A DNA stretch of 34,122 bases from Oribacterium sp. (GCA_004554245.1 SFND01000023.1:1-34122), one strand, 5' to 3'; positions 25,117 through 33,525 are shown, counted from the stretch's first letter. The notes: a model not told the origin generated them from the sequence alone. Made by a program: numbers and translations.

Positions 25117-26040
25117 ATGAAAAAAGTAATTGAGCCGGGTAGAACCAGAAAAAGTATTAATTTTATTGACAATATCGTGTATTCGAGACAGAAGAATCTG
25201 AACGGACAGGAGATGGAGCTGAAGATGTCCATCATGCTGCAGAATGGAAACAGTGAGATGCGACTCGCCTCCGGTCATGACGACGAGGCAGATGATAAGA
25301 CACCGAAGCCGGCGATCCTGTGGGTTCCGGGTGGTGGATATCGTGGCTGTGACAAGAATCTTATGGTAGCCGAGATGGCCTTTCTCGCAGATGCAGGATA
25401 TGTGGTTGCATCCATGTACTATCGAAGTAGTGCCGAGGAACATATGCCTTCACAGATCATCGACGTGAAGACGGCGATTCGATTCCTTCGTGCGCATGCC
25501 GATGAATATGAAATTGATCCGGAGCATATCGGTATCATCGGACGCTCCGCGGGTGGACAGCTGTCGGCACTTGCTGCGATGAATTCCGATGGCTATGAAA
25601 GTGAAGAGTGGAGTGAGTATTCTTCTCATGTGCAGGCCTGCTGTGATATGTTTGGACCGGTGGATTTCGTGAAGCTGATCGACGATGATGCGCGTGAAAT
25701 GAAGACAAATCCGAACTGTCGCTGGAAAAAGCCAGAGGATACACATGCAGGTGCGCTCTTCGGTGGCGATATGTCGACCCTGAAGGAACGTGCGAAGCCA
25801 TACTGTCCGCCATATATCCTGACGAAGGAGATGTGTCCGATTCTCATTCTGCATGGCGACTGCGATAAGCTGGTGTCCTGTGACATCAGTGAAGCATTTT
25901 ATGACGATATCGTAAAGGCGGGCATGGAAGATCGCGCAGACCTTTATATCCTTCATGGTGCGGGCCATGGAACGAAGGAGTTTTTCCAGCAGGAAACGAA
26001 GGAAATCATCCGTGCATTTTTTGATAAGAATCTTAAGTGA
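25117..26040 (+). CDS. Alpha/beta-hydrolase, BD-FAE-like esterase/peptidase
   Basis: Protein of 307 residues with the alpha/beta-hydrolase fold. PGGGY at 71-75 forms the oxyanion hole, S144 in GRSAGG is the nucleophile, D250 in HGDCDKLV the acid and H284 in GAGHGTKEFF the base. The PGGGY and GRSAGG forms match carbohydrate-esterase-like members (BD-FAE, acetyl xylan esterase related) rather than the HSL group of its neighbour. No signal peptide is seen, so it acts inside the cell. The next gene begins 29 nt downstream. A role in removing acyl or feruloyl groups from a sugar derivative is an inference. Confidence 0.85.
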   Translation: MKKVIEPGRTRKSINFIDNIVYSRQKNLNGQEMELKMSIMLQNGNSEMRLASGHDDEADDKTPKPAILWVPGGGYRGCDKNLMVAEMAFLADAGYVVASMYYRSSAEEHMPSQIIDVKTAIRFLRAHADEYEIDPEHIGIIGRSAGGQLSALAAMNSDGYESEEWSEYSSHVQACCDMFGPVDFVKLIDDDAREMKTNPNCRWKKPEDTHAGALFGGDMSTLKERAKPYCPPYILTKEMCPILILHGDCDKLVSCDISEAFYDDIVKAGMEDRADLYILHGAGHGTKEFFQQETKEIIRAFFDKNLK

Positions 26041-26069
26041 CGACGTATCGGACGAACAGAGGTACAGCC

Positions 26070-27044
26070 ATGATCAAAATCGAAAGCAACTGTTCGAGTA
26101 AGATGACGGATGAGGAGATGCGCTACCAGCAGGGACAGGGCATCCACTATCTTGCCGTGAACTTCATCGGCGATGATGCAAATTACGATGGAATCCTGCG
26201 TTTCCAGGAGCGTGCGGCGAAGTATGATCTTCAGATTTCCAATGCAGGCTGCCCGCAGCTGCAGAAGTGCCCGTCGATTCATCTCGGCCGTGAAGATCGT
26301 GACGAGTGGATCGCGAAGTACAACGAGTTCACGAGAGCACTTGGTCAGGCCGGCGTTCCGATCAACTATATCGCATGGCAGCCGAATGGTATCTTCCGTA
26401 CCCGGATCGGTGCCGGCAAGTATAACCACGGTCAGAATTCCTTTATCTGTGATCTCGACGAGATTCAGTCCCGTCCGATTTCAAATGACCGCGTATACGG
26501 AGAGCAGGAAATCTGGGAGAACTTCAAATACTTCCTGGATAAGGCACTTCCGGTATGTGAAGAAGCCGATGTCAAGCTGGCACTTCATCCGAACGATCCA
26601 CCGATTCCGGAGGCTGGTGGCGTAGCCTGCCTCATCTGGAATTCCGACTGCTATCGTCGAGCCTTCGAACTAGCCGGTAACAGCCCGTATCTCACGATGA
26701 AGATGTGCGTCGGCTGCTGGCTGGAGTCTGAGCACTTCGGTGATCTCTATCAGGACATCGAAGAGTTCGTGAAAGCCGATAAGCTCCCGATCATTCACTT
26801 CCGCAATGTCAGCGGACAGCTTCCGTACTTCGAGGAGACGCTTCTCGAGGATGGCTATGCGGATATGTATCAGATTATGAAGGTGATCGTACGCAGTGGC
26901 TTCGACGGATATCTCAACATTGACCATCCGTTTTTTAATGCAGATGGGAAGGGATTCTCCGAGCGCTCCGCTGCGTATTACACCGGTTACATGAAGGCAC
27001 TGCTTCACTGCGCAGAGGCAGAAGAGAAGAAAAAATCTGAATAG
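26070..27044 (+). CDS. Mannonate dehydratase-like protein (UxuA family, divergent)
   Basis: TIM-barrel enzyme of 324 residues related to UxuA. The metal-ligand pattern of the family is kept: H173 (ALHPNDPP), C213 (KMCVGCW), H243 (IIHFRNVSG) and D285 (NIDHP). The family mannonate dehydratases are usually about 350-390 residues; here the N-terminal entry strand is altered and the long loop region after the RTR around 110 is much shorter, so the substrate may differ from D-mannonate. A 2-keto-3-deoxy sugar acid would be the product if the activity is conserved. The ATG at 26070 is chosen because the GTG overlapping the upstream stop has no ribosome binding site. Confidence 0.75.
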   Translation: MIKIESNCSSKMTDEEMRYQQGQGIHYLAVNFIGDDANYDGILRFQERAAKYDLQISNAGCPQLQKCPSIHLGREDRDEWIAKYNEFTRALGQAGVPINYIAWQPNGIFRTRIGAGKYNHGQNSFICDLDEIQSRPISNDRVYGEQEIWENFKYFLDKALPVCEEADVKLALHPNDPPIPEAGGVACLIWNSDCYRRAFELAGNSPYLTMKMCVGCWLESEHFGDLYQDIEEFVKADKLPIIHFRNVSGQLPYFEETLLEDGYADMYQIMKVIVRSGFDGYLNIDHPFFNADGKGFSERSAAYYTGYMKALLHCAEAEEKKKSE

Positions 27045-27081
27045 TATTTATCCGGCGATTTTCAGAGGATGAGCCGTATGA

Positions 27082-27127
27082 GGCATAGAAAAAGGGTGTT
27101 GTGCATGCAGCATCCTTTTTCTGTGCC
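27082..27127 (+). terminator. Terminator of the hydrolase/dehydratase genes
   Basis: GGCATAGAAAAAGG (27082-27095) pairs with CCTTTTTCTGTGCC (27114-27127) with one G-T pair. The inner TGT/GCA portion adds to the stem. The T-rich right arm provides the tail. Confidence 0.75.
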
Positions 27128-27177
27128 GTGGTTTGACCGAAGATGCAGGCAGAATGTCTGCCCGGCCCGCATTTTTA

Positions 27178-27186
27178 TGCTACAAT
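27178..27186 (+). promoter_or_regulatory. Extended -10 promoter of the alcohol dehydrogenase gene
   Basis: TGC-TACAAT is an extended -10 about 100 nt upstream of the ATG, and no good -35 lies 17 bp before it. The rest of the 240-nt gap holds the terminator and an untranslated leader without further recognisable features. Confidence 0.4.
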
Positions 27187-27284
27187 GATATTATTCTAAA
27201 ACCTGATCTGCAAAGGTGCATCTGCGTTCACATCGCATGATATCCACCAGCGCAGACATGACGATGGAAAATGGAGGAAATCAT

Positions 27285-28475
27285 ATGCTGCCATTTGTTT
27301 ATTATGCACCGACGAAGGTGGTGTTCGGCCCGGATACGGCCGTGGAAACCGGAAAGCTTGTGAAGGAGCAGGGCGCGACGAAGGTCCTGATCCACTATGG
27401 AAGTGAGCGTGTGAAGAAGTCTGGGCTCGTACCGATGATCGAGAAGCAGCTCGAGGAAGCGGGTATCGGCTATGTCGAGCTCGGCGGTGTCGTACCGAAT
27501 CCGCACCTCAGTAAGGTCTATGAGGGCATCGAACTCTGCCGGAAGGAAGGCGTCGACTTCATCCTTTCCGTCGGCGGTGGTTCCGTCATCGACTCTGCAA
27601 AGGCCATCGGTTATGGACTCGCGGATAAGACCGAGGGCGATGTCTGGGATTTCTATGATTTCAAGCGGAAGGCGAGTGCATGCACGCCGCAGGGCGTCGT
27701 ACTGACGATTGCGGCGACCGGTTCCGAGATGTCGAACTCTTCTGTGATTACGAAAATGACGGACGAGGGTGGCATCAAGCGTTCCTACAACACGAATCTC
27801 GCGCGTCCACGCTTCGCCATCATGGACCCGAAGCTCACGATGACTCTGCCGGAGTACCAGACCATGTCCGGTGCTGCCGACATCTGCATGCATACGATGG
27901 AGCGTTATTTTAATAAAGCGGGTTCGATGGAGCTGACGGATGCGATCGCAGAGGGCCTGCTTCGTACCGTGATGGCCAATGCACACATCCTGATGTCGGA
28001 TCCGACAAACTATGACGCGCGCGCAGAGATCATGTGGGCCTCCTCCCTCAGCCATAACGGACTGACCGGCTGTGGCACGGATGGTGGCGACTGGTCCTGC
28101 CATCGCCTCGAGCATGAGCTCGGCGGACTCTATGATGTCGCGCATGGTGCAGGCCTCGCGGCCATCTGGGGCACCTGGGCACGCTATGTGTATAAGCATA
28201 ATCCGGCCCGCTTCGCAAAGTTCGGTGTCAATGTACTCGGTGTCGAGGCAGGAGCAGACGACGAAGAGACCGCACTCCGTGGCATCGTAGCGATGGAAGA
28301 TTTCTTCCGTTCGATTCATATGCCGACGAACCTTCGTGAGCTCGGTGTAAACCCGACCGACGAAGAGTATAAACTCCTCGCAGAAGGTTGCTTTAAGGCC
28401 ACGAATGGAGGCATCGGTTCGATTCTTAGACTGAAGCTCGAGGATATGGAGAAGATTTACCGACTGGCATATTAA
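27285..28475 (+). CDS. Iron-containing alcohol dehydrogenase
   Basis: Group III (iron type) alcohol dehydrogenase, 396 residues. The nucleotide-binding motif GGGS is at 97-100 (SVGGGSVIDSAK). The metal ligands fit the family pattern D199, H203 (DICMH), H273 and H287 (VAHG), with the 4- and 14-residue spacings typical of FucO/BDH proteins. It most resembles the butanol dehydrogenase (BdhA/YugJ) branch, which is usually NADPH-dependent. Start ATG at 27285 follows TGGAGGAA. It probably reduces an aldehyde formed from the imported compound or reoxidises cofactor. Confidence 0.9.
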   Translation: MLPFVYYAPTKVVFGPDTAVETGKLVKEQGATKVLIHYGSERVKKSGLVPMIEKQLEEAGIGYVELGGVVPNPHLSKVYEGIELCRKEGVDFILSVGGGSVIDSAKAIGYGLADKTEGDVWDFYDFKRKASACTPQGVVLTIAATGSEMSNSSVITKMTDEGGIKRSYNTNLARPRFAIMDPKLTMTLPEYQTMSGAADICMHTMERYFNKAGSMELTDAIAEGLLRTVMANAHILMSDPTNYDARAEIMWASSLSHNGLTGCGTDGGDWSCHRLEHELGGLYDVAHGAGLAAIWGTWARYVYKHNPARFAKFGVNVLGVEAGADDEETALRGIVAMEDFFRSIHMPTNLRELGVNPTDEEYKLLAEGCFKATNGGIGSILRLKLEDMEKIYRLAY

Positions 28476-28490
28476 AAAAGATGTATCGAA

Positions 28491-28560
28491 AAAGAGCCCG
28501 CGTCAGCGACTGCTGATGCAGGCTCTTTATTAAGGTGCGCCTGGCGGCGCACGTTTTTTT
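28491..28560. terminator. Tandem terminators between adh and LysR gene
   Basis: First hairpin: AAAGAGCC (28491-28498) with GGCTCTTT (28521-28528), plus an inner GCGTCAGC/GCTGATGC stem; it works on both strands. Second hairpin: GTGCGCC (28535-28541) with GGCGCAC (28546-28552) followed by seven T, reading out of the dehydrogenase gene. Confidence 0.85.
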
Positions 28561-28561
28561 C

Positions 28562-29473
28562 TTACTTCCCATGCTCCCAGTAATCATCGACCAGCTGGAT
28601 GAAATCCTTCGCAGCTTTGCTGAGATAAGTGTTCTTCTGGTAGCTAACACAGACCTTCCATGTCGGATGTGTCGTGAGACTATAGAAGCGGACCCCTTCC
28701 GGCTGCTTTTTTACATAGTGGTATGGAATGAGGGCACAGGCCATCTTCGCACTGACCATGGATAGAATCGTTGCGTTATTCGAAGTTTCAAACAGAACCG
28801 TCGGGCTGAAGCCGGCATCATGAAAAATCTGATCCACGGTTTTACGAATCGTCGATTCCTTATACATCATCACGAACGGCTCGTAACGGAACAGCGAGAG
28901 AGGAACCTCCGGATACTGTGCATCTGTCTGCAGATATTCATCCGGGAGCGGATACTGCTCAGGTAGAGCCAGAAAGATTTCTTCATCGAACATATCGATG
29001 TACTCGTCGTTGGTTTTCTGCTGTTCGGAGATCGTGACGAAGCCGATATCCAGTTCACCTTTGTGGATTGCTTCCTGCTGCTTTCGTACACTGAGTTCGC
29101 GTGGTTCGATCGTAAAATCCGGATACATGTCATGAAACTTCGGATAGACATATGGAAACATATCGGAGCCCCGCCCCGGTGTCATGCCGACAGAGAGAAA
29201 GCCACGATGGGTGTCAGCCATATCGGCGATCAGCGTGTAGGTTTTCTGCTTGATGCGGAGCATCTCACGCGCATTTTCGACATAGACATTGCCCTCCGGG
29301 GTCAGTGTCCAGTCTGATTTGTTGCGTACGAACAGCGGAGCGCCCAGCTCCTTCTCGAGCTTCTGAAGCTGCTGAGAGAGTGCGGACTGGGTGATGAAGA
29401 GCTTCTCTGCAGCACGGGTGATGGATCCCTCATCGGCGATTTTAATGATGTATTCGATCTGTTTTGTATCCAT
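28562..29473 (-). CDS. LysR family transcriptional regulator, garD-divergent
   Basis: Regulator of 303 residues. Helix-turn-helix pattern GSITRAAEKLFITQSALSQQ at about residues 15-34 and a complete effector-binding domain ending TTHPTWKVCVSYQKNTYLSK. It is divergent from the galactarate-dehydratase-like gene with a LysR box between them, so control of that gene is the simplest reading. Its C-terminal end is closely mirrored in the LysR fragment at 31291-31512, indicating a former second copy nearby. Confidence 0.92.
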   Translation of the reverse strand: MDTKQIEYIIKIADEGSITRAAEKLFITQSALSQQLQKLEKELGAPLFVRNKSDWTLTPEGNVYVENAREMLRIKQKTYTLIADMADTHRGFLSVGMTPGRGSDMFPYVYPKFHDMYPDFTIEPRELSVRKQQEAIHKGELDIGFVTISEQQKTNDEYIDMFDEEIFLALPEQYPLPDEYLQTDAQYPEVPLSLFRYEPFVMMYKESTIRKTVDQIFHDAGFSPTVLFETSNNATILSMVSAKMACALIPYHYVKKQPEGVRFYSLTTHPTWKVCVSYQKNTYLSKAAKDFIQLVDDYWEHGK

Positions 29474-29492
29474 AAATCGTAAACCTGCGGTG

Positions 29493-29556
29493 TTAGGAAA
29501 ACTAATTCTGCATTCATATTAATTAATTTTACTAACATATTTTAACGCAATATAAT
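29493..29556 (+). promoter_or_regulatory. LysR box and promoter of the garD-like gene
   Basis: TTAG-N5-CTAA (29493-29505) is a T-N11-A dyad centred about 64 bp before the predicted start, the usual activator position. TTTACT (29528-29533), 17 bp and a perfect TATAAT (29551-29556) form the promoter. A CTAAC at 29532-29536 mirrors the GTTAG of the box and may be the activation half-site. Confidence 0.6.
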
Positions 29557-29610
29557 GAGCATATCAAGTGAATGAGCAATCGCTTTTAACCAAAGTAAGG
29601 AGGAAAAAGC

Positions 29611-31134
29611 ATGGCAAATAGATTATGCATTCAAATCACTGAGCGTGATAACGTCGCCATCGCCATCCATGATGTGCCGAAGGGTACCGAAGTCATGCCG
29701 GGCGTGGTCACCGTGGAAGACATCCCACAGGCACATAAGATCGCGCTGAAGGCACTTCCGAAGGGATCCGAAGTCATTCGCTACGGTGTGGTGCTCGGCA
29801 CGACCGCAGAGGATATCCCGGTCGGTGGCTGGATCAATGAGAAGAACCTCATCATGGCACCGGCACCGGATCTCGATCAGATGGAATTTGCAACGAACAT
29901 CCGCACGGATCTTCCGAAGCCGAAGCGGACGACCTGGATGGGCTATCGTAATCCGAACGGTGGTTACGCCGGCACCCGGAACATCCTCGGCATCAACACG
30001 ACCGTGCAGTGTGTTGCGGGTGTGCTCAATGTTGCCATCCAGCGTATCAAGCGGGAGATCCTGCCGAAGTATCCGAACGTAGATGACGTCGTCGCCATCA
30101 ATCATCCGTATGGCTGCGGTGTCGCCATCGATGCACCGGATGCCTACATTCCGCAGAAGATCATCCGCAACATCGCAACCCATCCGAATTTCGGTGGCGT
30201 ATTTATGCTGGTCGGTTTAGGCTGTGAGAAGTTTACCGTCGACCGCTTCTGCGAGTGGTGGCCGGAGCTGAATAACGAGGACAATGTCATCGTCCTTCAG
30301 AACTATAAGGGATACCAGGCCATGATGGATGCCATCTGCGAGATGGCTGAAAAGAAGCTGCAGATTCTGAACGAGCGGAAGAGAGAGGAACTGCCGCTCT
30401 CCGATCTGCTCGTCGGCATGCAGTGCGGTGGTTCGGATGCGTTCTCCGGTATCACGGCGAACCCGACGGCCGGTTATGCCGCCGATCTCCTCGTTTCCGG
30501 TGGCGGAACCGCGATGTTCTCCGAGGTAACCGAGGTACGTGATGGCGTACAGTTCATCGCCCATCGTTGCATCAACGAAGAGGTAGGGAAGCGCCTCGTG
30601 GAAGAGATGAAGTGGTATGACAATTACCTGAAGAAGGGTGGTGTCGACCGTGGTGCAAACACGACACCAGGTAACAAGAAGGGTGGCCTCTCGAACATCA
30701 TCGAGAAGTCCATGGGCTCCATCGCAAAGTCGGGCTCGTCCCCAATCGTTGAAGTTCTGTCCCCTGGCGACAAGCCGACGAAGCACGGCGAAATCTTCGC
30801 AGCGACACCAGCCTCTGACCTCGTTTGCGGACCGTCTCAGCTCGCCTCCGGCATGGGCCTCGAAGTATTCATGACCGGACGTGGCACACCATACGGACTC
30901 GCCGCAGCACCAGTGATCAAGCTCTGCTCCAGAAACGAAATGAAGGAACAGTGGCCGGATATCATCGACTTCAACGCAGGCCCGGCTGCCGTCGGCGACC
31001 GCACCATCGCAGAACAGGGCGAAGAACTCTTTGACTTCATCCTCGACGTCGCCTCCGGCATCAAAAAGCCATACACCGAACAGTACGGCTTCGCCAACGA
31101 CCTCTGCGTATTTAACCCTGCACCAATCACGTAG
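29611..31134 (+). CDS. Galactarate dehydratase-like protein (GarD/UxaA family)
   Basis: Enzyme of 507 residues. An N-terminal SAF domain (about 1-90, with GTEVMPGV and RYGVVLGTT) is followed by the large UxaA-type dehydratase domain. Conserved metal-site regions include HPYGCGVA, VGLGCEK, MQCGGSDAFSG and TPGNKKGG. The stretch GCGVAIDAPDAYIPQKIIRN and the length resemble GarD (galactarate dehydratase, about 520 residues) more than altronate dehydratase, so dehydration of an aldarate to a 5-keto-4-deoxy product is likely. The ATG follows AAGGAGG. Activity on D-altronate or another sugar acid remains possible. It is the last known gene of the rightward carboxylate module. Confidence 0.82.
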   Translation: MANRLCIQITERDNVAIAIHDVPKGTEVMPGVVTVEDIPQAHKIALKALPKGSEVIRYGVVLGTTAEDIPVGGWINEKNLIMAPAPDLDQMEFATNIRTDLPKPKRTTWMGYRNPNGGYAGTRNILGINTTVQCVAGVLNVAIQRIKREILPKYPNVDDVVAINHPYGCGVAIDAPDAYIPQKIIRNIATHPNFGGVFMLVGLGCEKFTVDRFCEWWPELNNEDNVIVLQNYKGYQAMMDAICEMAEKKLQILNERKREELPLSDLLVGMQCGGSDAFSGITANPTAGYAADLLVSGGGTAMFSEVTEVRDGVQFIAHRCINEEVGKRLVEEMKWYDNYLKKGGVDRGANTTPGNKKGGLSNIIEKSMGSIAKSGSSPIVEVLSPGDKPTKHGEIFAATPASDLVCGPSQLASGMGLEVFMTGRGTPYGLAAAPVIKLCSRNEMKEQWPDIIDFNAGPAAVGDRTIAEQGEELFDFILDVASGIKKPYTEQYGFANDLCVFNPAPIT

Positions 31135-31154
31135 GCGCTTGCATCAAGCAGTGC

Positions 31155-31219
31155 AAAATCGAAGAAGTCCACACAGGGACCATGCACGCATGAGTCCCTG
31201 CGTGGACTTCTTCGATTTT
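31155..31219. terminator. Very long near-perfect hairpin after the garD-like gene
   Basis: Arms of 18 bp (31155-31172 and 31202-31219), perfectly paired, continue after one A/C mismatch into 7 further pairs (31174-31180 with 31194-31200), leaving a 13-nt loop. The ends are AAAA and TTTT, so it can terminate on both strands. Two small hairpins follow (GGGGC-TTT-GCCCC at 31223-31235 and CGCC-GAA-GGCG at 31248-31258). Confidence 0.75.
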
Positions 31220-31290
31220 ATAGGGGCTTTGCCCCGGTATCGAACGCCGCCGAAGGCGACGTGAGATAAGCGCTGCTTTTATTCACTGTC

Positions 31291-31512
31291 CTAATTCGTT
31301 TGTACCGGTGCCAGGTGCTCAGCCCAGTACGCGCGTACCATGGCGATGAAATCCTTCGCGGCGTCGGTGAGGTACGCACCTTTACGGTAGGTGATACAGA
31401 GATCCCAGGTCGGGTGATTCGGTAATACGAAGCATCCGATCTTGGGATTTTTTTCGTCTGTGTAGTAGCGCGGTACGATCGCGCAGCAGAGATAGGCGCT
31501 GCCAGGTCTCGT
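31291..31512 (-). pseudogene. 3' remnant of a LysR regulator gene
   Basis: About 70 residues in one frame, ending in TAG at 31291, match the C-terminal end of LysR effector domains: the segment NHPTWDLCITYRKGAYLTDA aligns with the C-terminus of the intact LysR encoded at 28562-29473 (THPTWKVCVSYQKNTYLSKA), and CCAIVPRYY aligns with CALIPYHY. No DNA-binding domain is present in frame. It lies directly against the stop of the LysR gene at 31514, so the front part was lost by deletion or recombination at about 31500. Confidence 0.75.
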
Positions 31513-31513
31513 G

Positions 31514-32416
31514 TCATACTTTGAGCGTCTGATACTTTTCTTTAAGAAGTTTCCATATGAGCGCATAAAGTGGATTCAGCGCCTGCTCTTCTTTAAATAC
31601 GGTGACGCCTTTTACCGGGAATCCTTCCGGTAGCGGGAGTTTTAAAAAGTCTTCTTTCAATAGATGGAACAGGCTTTCGGGCAATACGGAAAGTCCTTTC
31701 CTGGTGGCGCATAGGTGCGCTGCCTCCTGAAAAGTGCTGGTGGTTTCTATATGAGGACAGTCCGACAGCCCGATTCCAGCCATGGCTTCTTCCTGAAATG
31801 AAGGTGAAAGCGCGTAATTTTCCTTAACAAATACCCGATCATGCGTCCATCCAGTCTTTTTCAAGATTTTTTCCTGGAGTGCATGTTCTGTATACCATTC
31901 GCGTGAAGCTGCCAGCACATAGCTGTCTTCCTGGAAAGTTTTCTGGATATAGGGTTTGGGAACTTCTTTCTGTGTCATATAAATGAGAAGATCGGCTGAA
32001 CCATTCTGGAGCATTTGTAATGCAGTGTCAGTTTCGCCGGCGATTAAGGTCAGATGAGCCTCATCGTAAACTTTTCGTACTTCCGGCCAGATATCCCGAA
32101 GAAACATATTCCGCATCGTGAATTCAATATAAATAGACACATTATGAATGGCCGTTTCTTTCAGCTTTTCGAGTGCCTCTTGCAGTCCTCGTTCTTCCGC
32201 TGCGATTTGACGTGCTGTATCGATCACGAGTTCGCCCCGAGGGGTTGGCGTCATGGCAGACTTGGAACGTTCAAAAATAGAAAAACCGAGTTTTTCTTCA
32301 TAGAGCTTCAGCTGTTGTGAAAGTGCTGGCTGAGAAAGATAACAGCGGGCAGCGGCCCGGCTGATATTTGATTCCTCGTAAATCGCCAGAAGATATTCAT
32401 AGATTTTTGAATTCAT
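31514..32416 (-). CDS. LysR family transcriptional regulator
   Basis: Regulator of 300 residues with the helix-turn-helix pattern NISRAAARCYLSQPALSQQL and a complete effector domain ending at a TGA directly next to a LysR remnant. Its ATG overlaps the stop of the upstream LysR gene by 4 nt (ATGA), so the two are translated from one mRNA. Like the 18804/19688 pair, it is the second gene of a two-LysR operon divergent from a transporter gene. Confidence 0.91.
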   Translation of the reverse strand: MNSKIYEYLLAIYEESNISRAAARCYLSQPALSQQLKLYEEKLGFSIFERSKSAMTPTPRGELVIDTARQIAAEERGLQEALEKLKETAIHNVSIYIEFTMRNMFLRDIWPEVRKVYDEAHLTLIAGETDTALQMLQNGSADLLIYMTQKEVPKPYIQKTFQEDSYVLAASREWYTEHALQEKILKKTGWTHDRVFVKENYALSPSFQEEAMAGIGLSDCPHIETTSTFQEAAHLCATRKGLSVLPESLFHLLKEDFLKLPLPEGFPVKGVTVFKEEQALNPLYALIWKLLKEKYQTLKV

Positions 32417-33399
32417 GGTGAAAGCCTTTCGTCGAAGGAGTGGAGCAGGTGCTGGACTTCCTCATTGGTGGCAAGAAAACGGGAACCGCTTTGCCTGAGC
32501 CGCTGATATTCCAGGTAAAAAAAGAAACGTTCCGGATCCGTGAGCGTGCGATATAGCGGAAAAGCCATCCCTTCCGTAAGAGCCGGCAGTCCAGACAGGG
32601 TGAAATAACGCAGTCCTGAAATATGGGTGGCACTTTCTTCATCGACAAAGCCGGCGTAGTTTCCTTCCATGAGTAGCTGATGATTGGTCAGTCGGTTCGA
32701 CGTTTGAAGCTGAATATTCAGCTGAATCTGATGGCTTTTCAGGAAGTGATTCACGCACCGTCCGATGACCGTCAGTTCATCAGGAAGAATGAAGGGGGCA
32801 TCTTTCATTAAAGCGAAATCCTCTATAGATAAAACGGAAGGTGCGGTGGCCGTTCCGCCCTGTACATACAGGGCATGGAAGCTGGGAATCCCCATCAGAA
32901 TTCGTTTTTTTTCCAGTGGCAAAAAGTGAACATCCAAAGGCTTCAGGTCCATCCTGTCTTCGGTCATCAGAAGGATGAAATCGAGCTCTCCCGCCAGTAG
33001 CTTCTGATAAAGCAGGGTTGATCTCTCGTTGATGACCGAAACGTGCAGCGATGGATAGCGCTCAAGCATATGGGGATAAATATAGGCCAGAGAAGCACCG
33101 CCACGGATGGGTGGGATGCCAAAGCGAAGAAGATTTGGGGTGCGTGCACCGTTCAGTTTCTGATGAAGCTGCGACTGAAGGAATTGAATCTTTCGAGCAC
33201 TTTTCAAGTAGAGGGTACCGGCTTCTGTCAGCTCATAGCTTCCGGAGGCGGTAGCAAAAAGACGAATACCGGTATCCGTTTCCAGATTCTGAAGGTATCT
33301 GCTGAGTACAGACTGCGATACATGAAGCGCATGTGCAGCCTGCGTCAGGGTCTTGTTCTCTGCTATAGCGATAAAATAATCATAGTGAAGAATATTCAT
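32413..33399 (-). CDS. LysR family transcriptional regulator, permease-divergent
   Basis: Regulator of 328 residues. The DNA-binding region reads TLTQAAHALHVSQSVLSRYL and the linker and effector domain follow. It is longer than average, as is the first LysR of the other pair (329 residues), which supports a duplicated two-gene unit. It is divergent from the SLC13-type permease gene at the right edge and is the likely regulator of it. Confidence 0.92.
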   Translation of the reverse strand: MNILHYDYFIAIAENKTLTQAAHALHVSQSVLSRYLQNLETDTGIRLFATASGSYELTEAGTLYLKSARKIQFLQSQLHQKLNGARTPNLLRFGIPPIRGGASLAYIYPHMLERYPSLHVSVINERSTLLYQKLLAGELDFILLMTEDRMDLKPLDVHFLPLEKKRILMGIPSFHALYVQGGTATAPSVLSIEDFALMKDAPFILPDELTVIGRCVNHFLKSHQIQLNIQLQTSNRLTNHQLLMEGNYAGFVDEESATHISGLRYFTLSGLPALTEGMAFPLYRTLTDPERFFFYLEYQRLRQSGSRFLATNEEVQHLLHSFDERLSP

Positions 33400-33418
33400 G
33401 TAGATCGTCCTGTCTCGT

Positions 33419-33525
33419 AAAAAGCCTTATGCTTTTTCCTTATAGTTATATGTTCAGTATATATTAGAATCAGAAGTGCATCAAGCGTACCATAGGAGCA
33501 TAGAGTAGCCGTGAAAACAACGGCT
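33419..33525. promoter_or_regulatory. Dyads in the LysR/permease divergent region
   Basis: AAAAAGC-N5-GCTTTTT (33419-33437) is a 19-bp dyad next to the LysR gene, and CCTTAT occurs twice 13 bp apart (33425-33430 and 33438-33443). AGCCGT-N7-ACGGCT (33507-33525) is a small hairpin in the permease leader. TAGAAT at 33465-33470 is a possible -10 for the permease but lacks a convincing -35. Confidence 0.35.

Noticed and set aside
26037..26069. GTG start of the UxuA-like gene overlapping the upstream stop
   Set aside because: No ribosome binding site precedes it and the extra 11 residues do not resemble the family.
27228..28319. 363-codon open frame on the minus strand
   Set aside because: Antisense to the iron-type alcohol dehydrogenase; composition typical of a shadow frame and no recognised domain.
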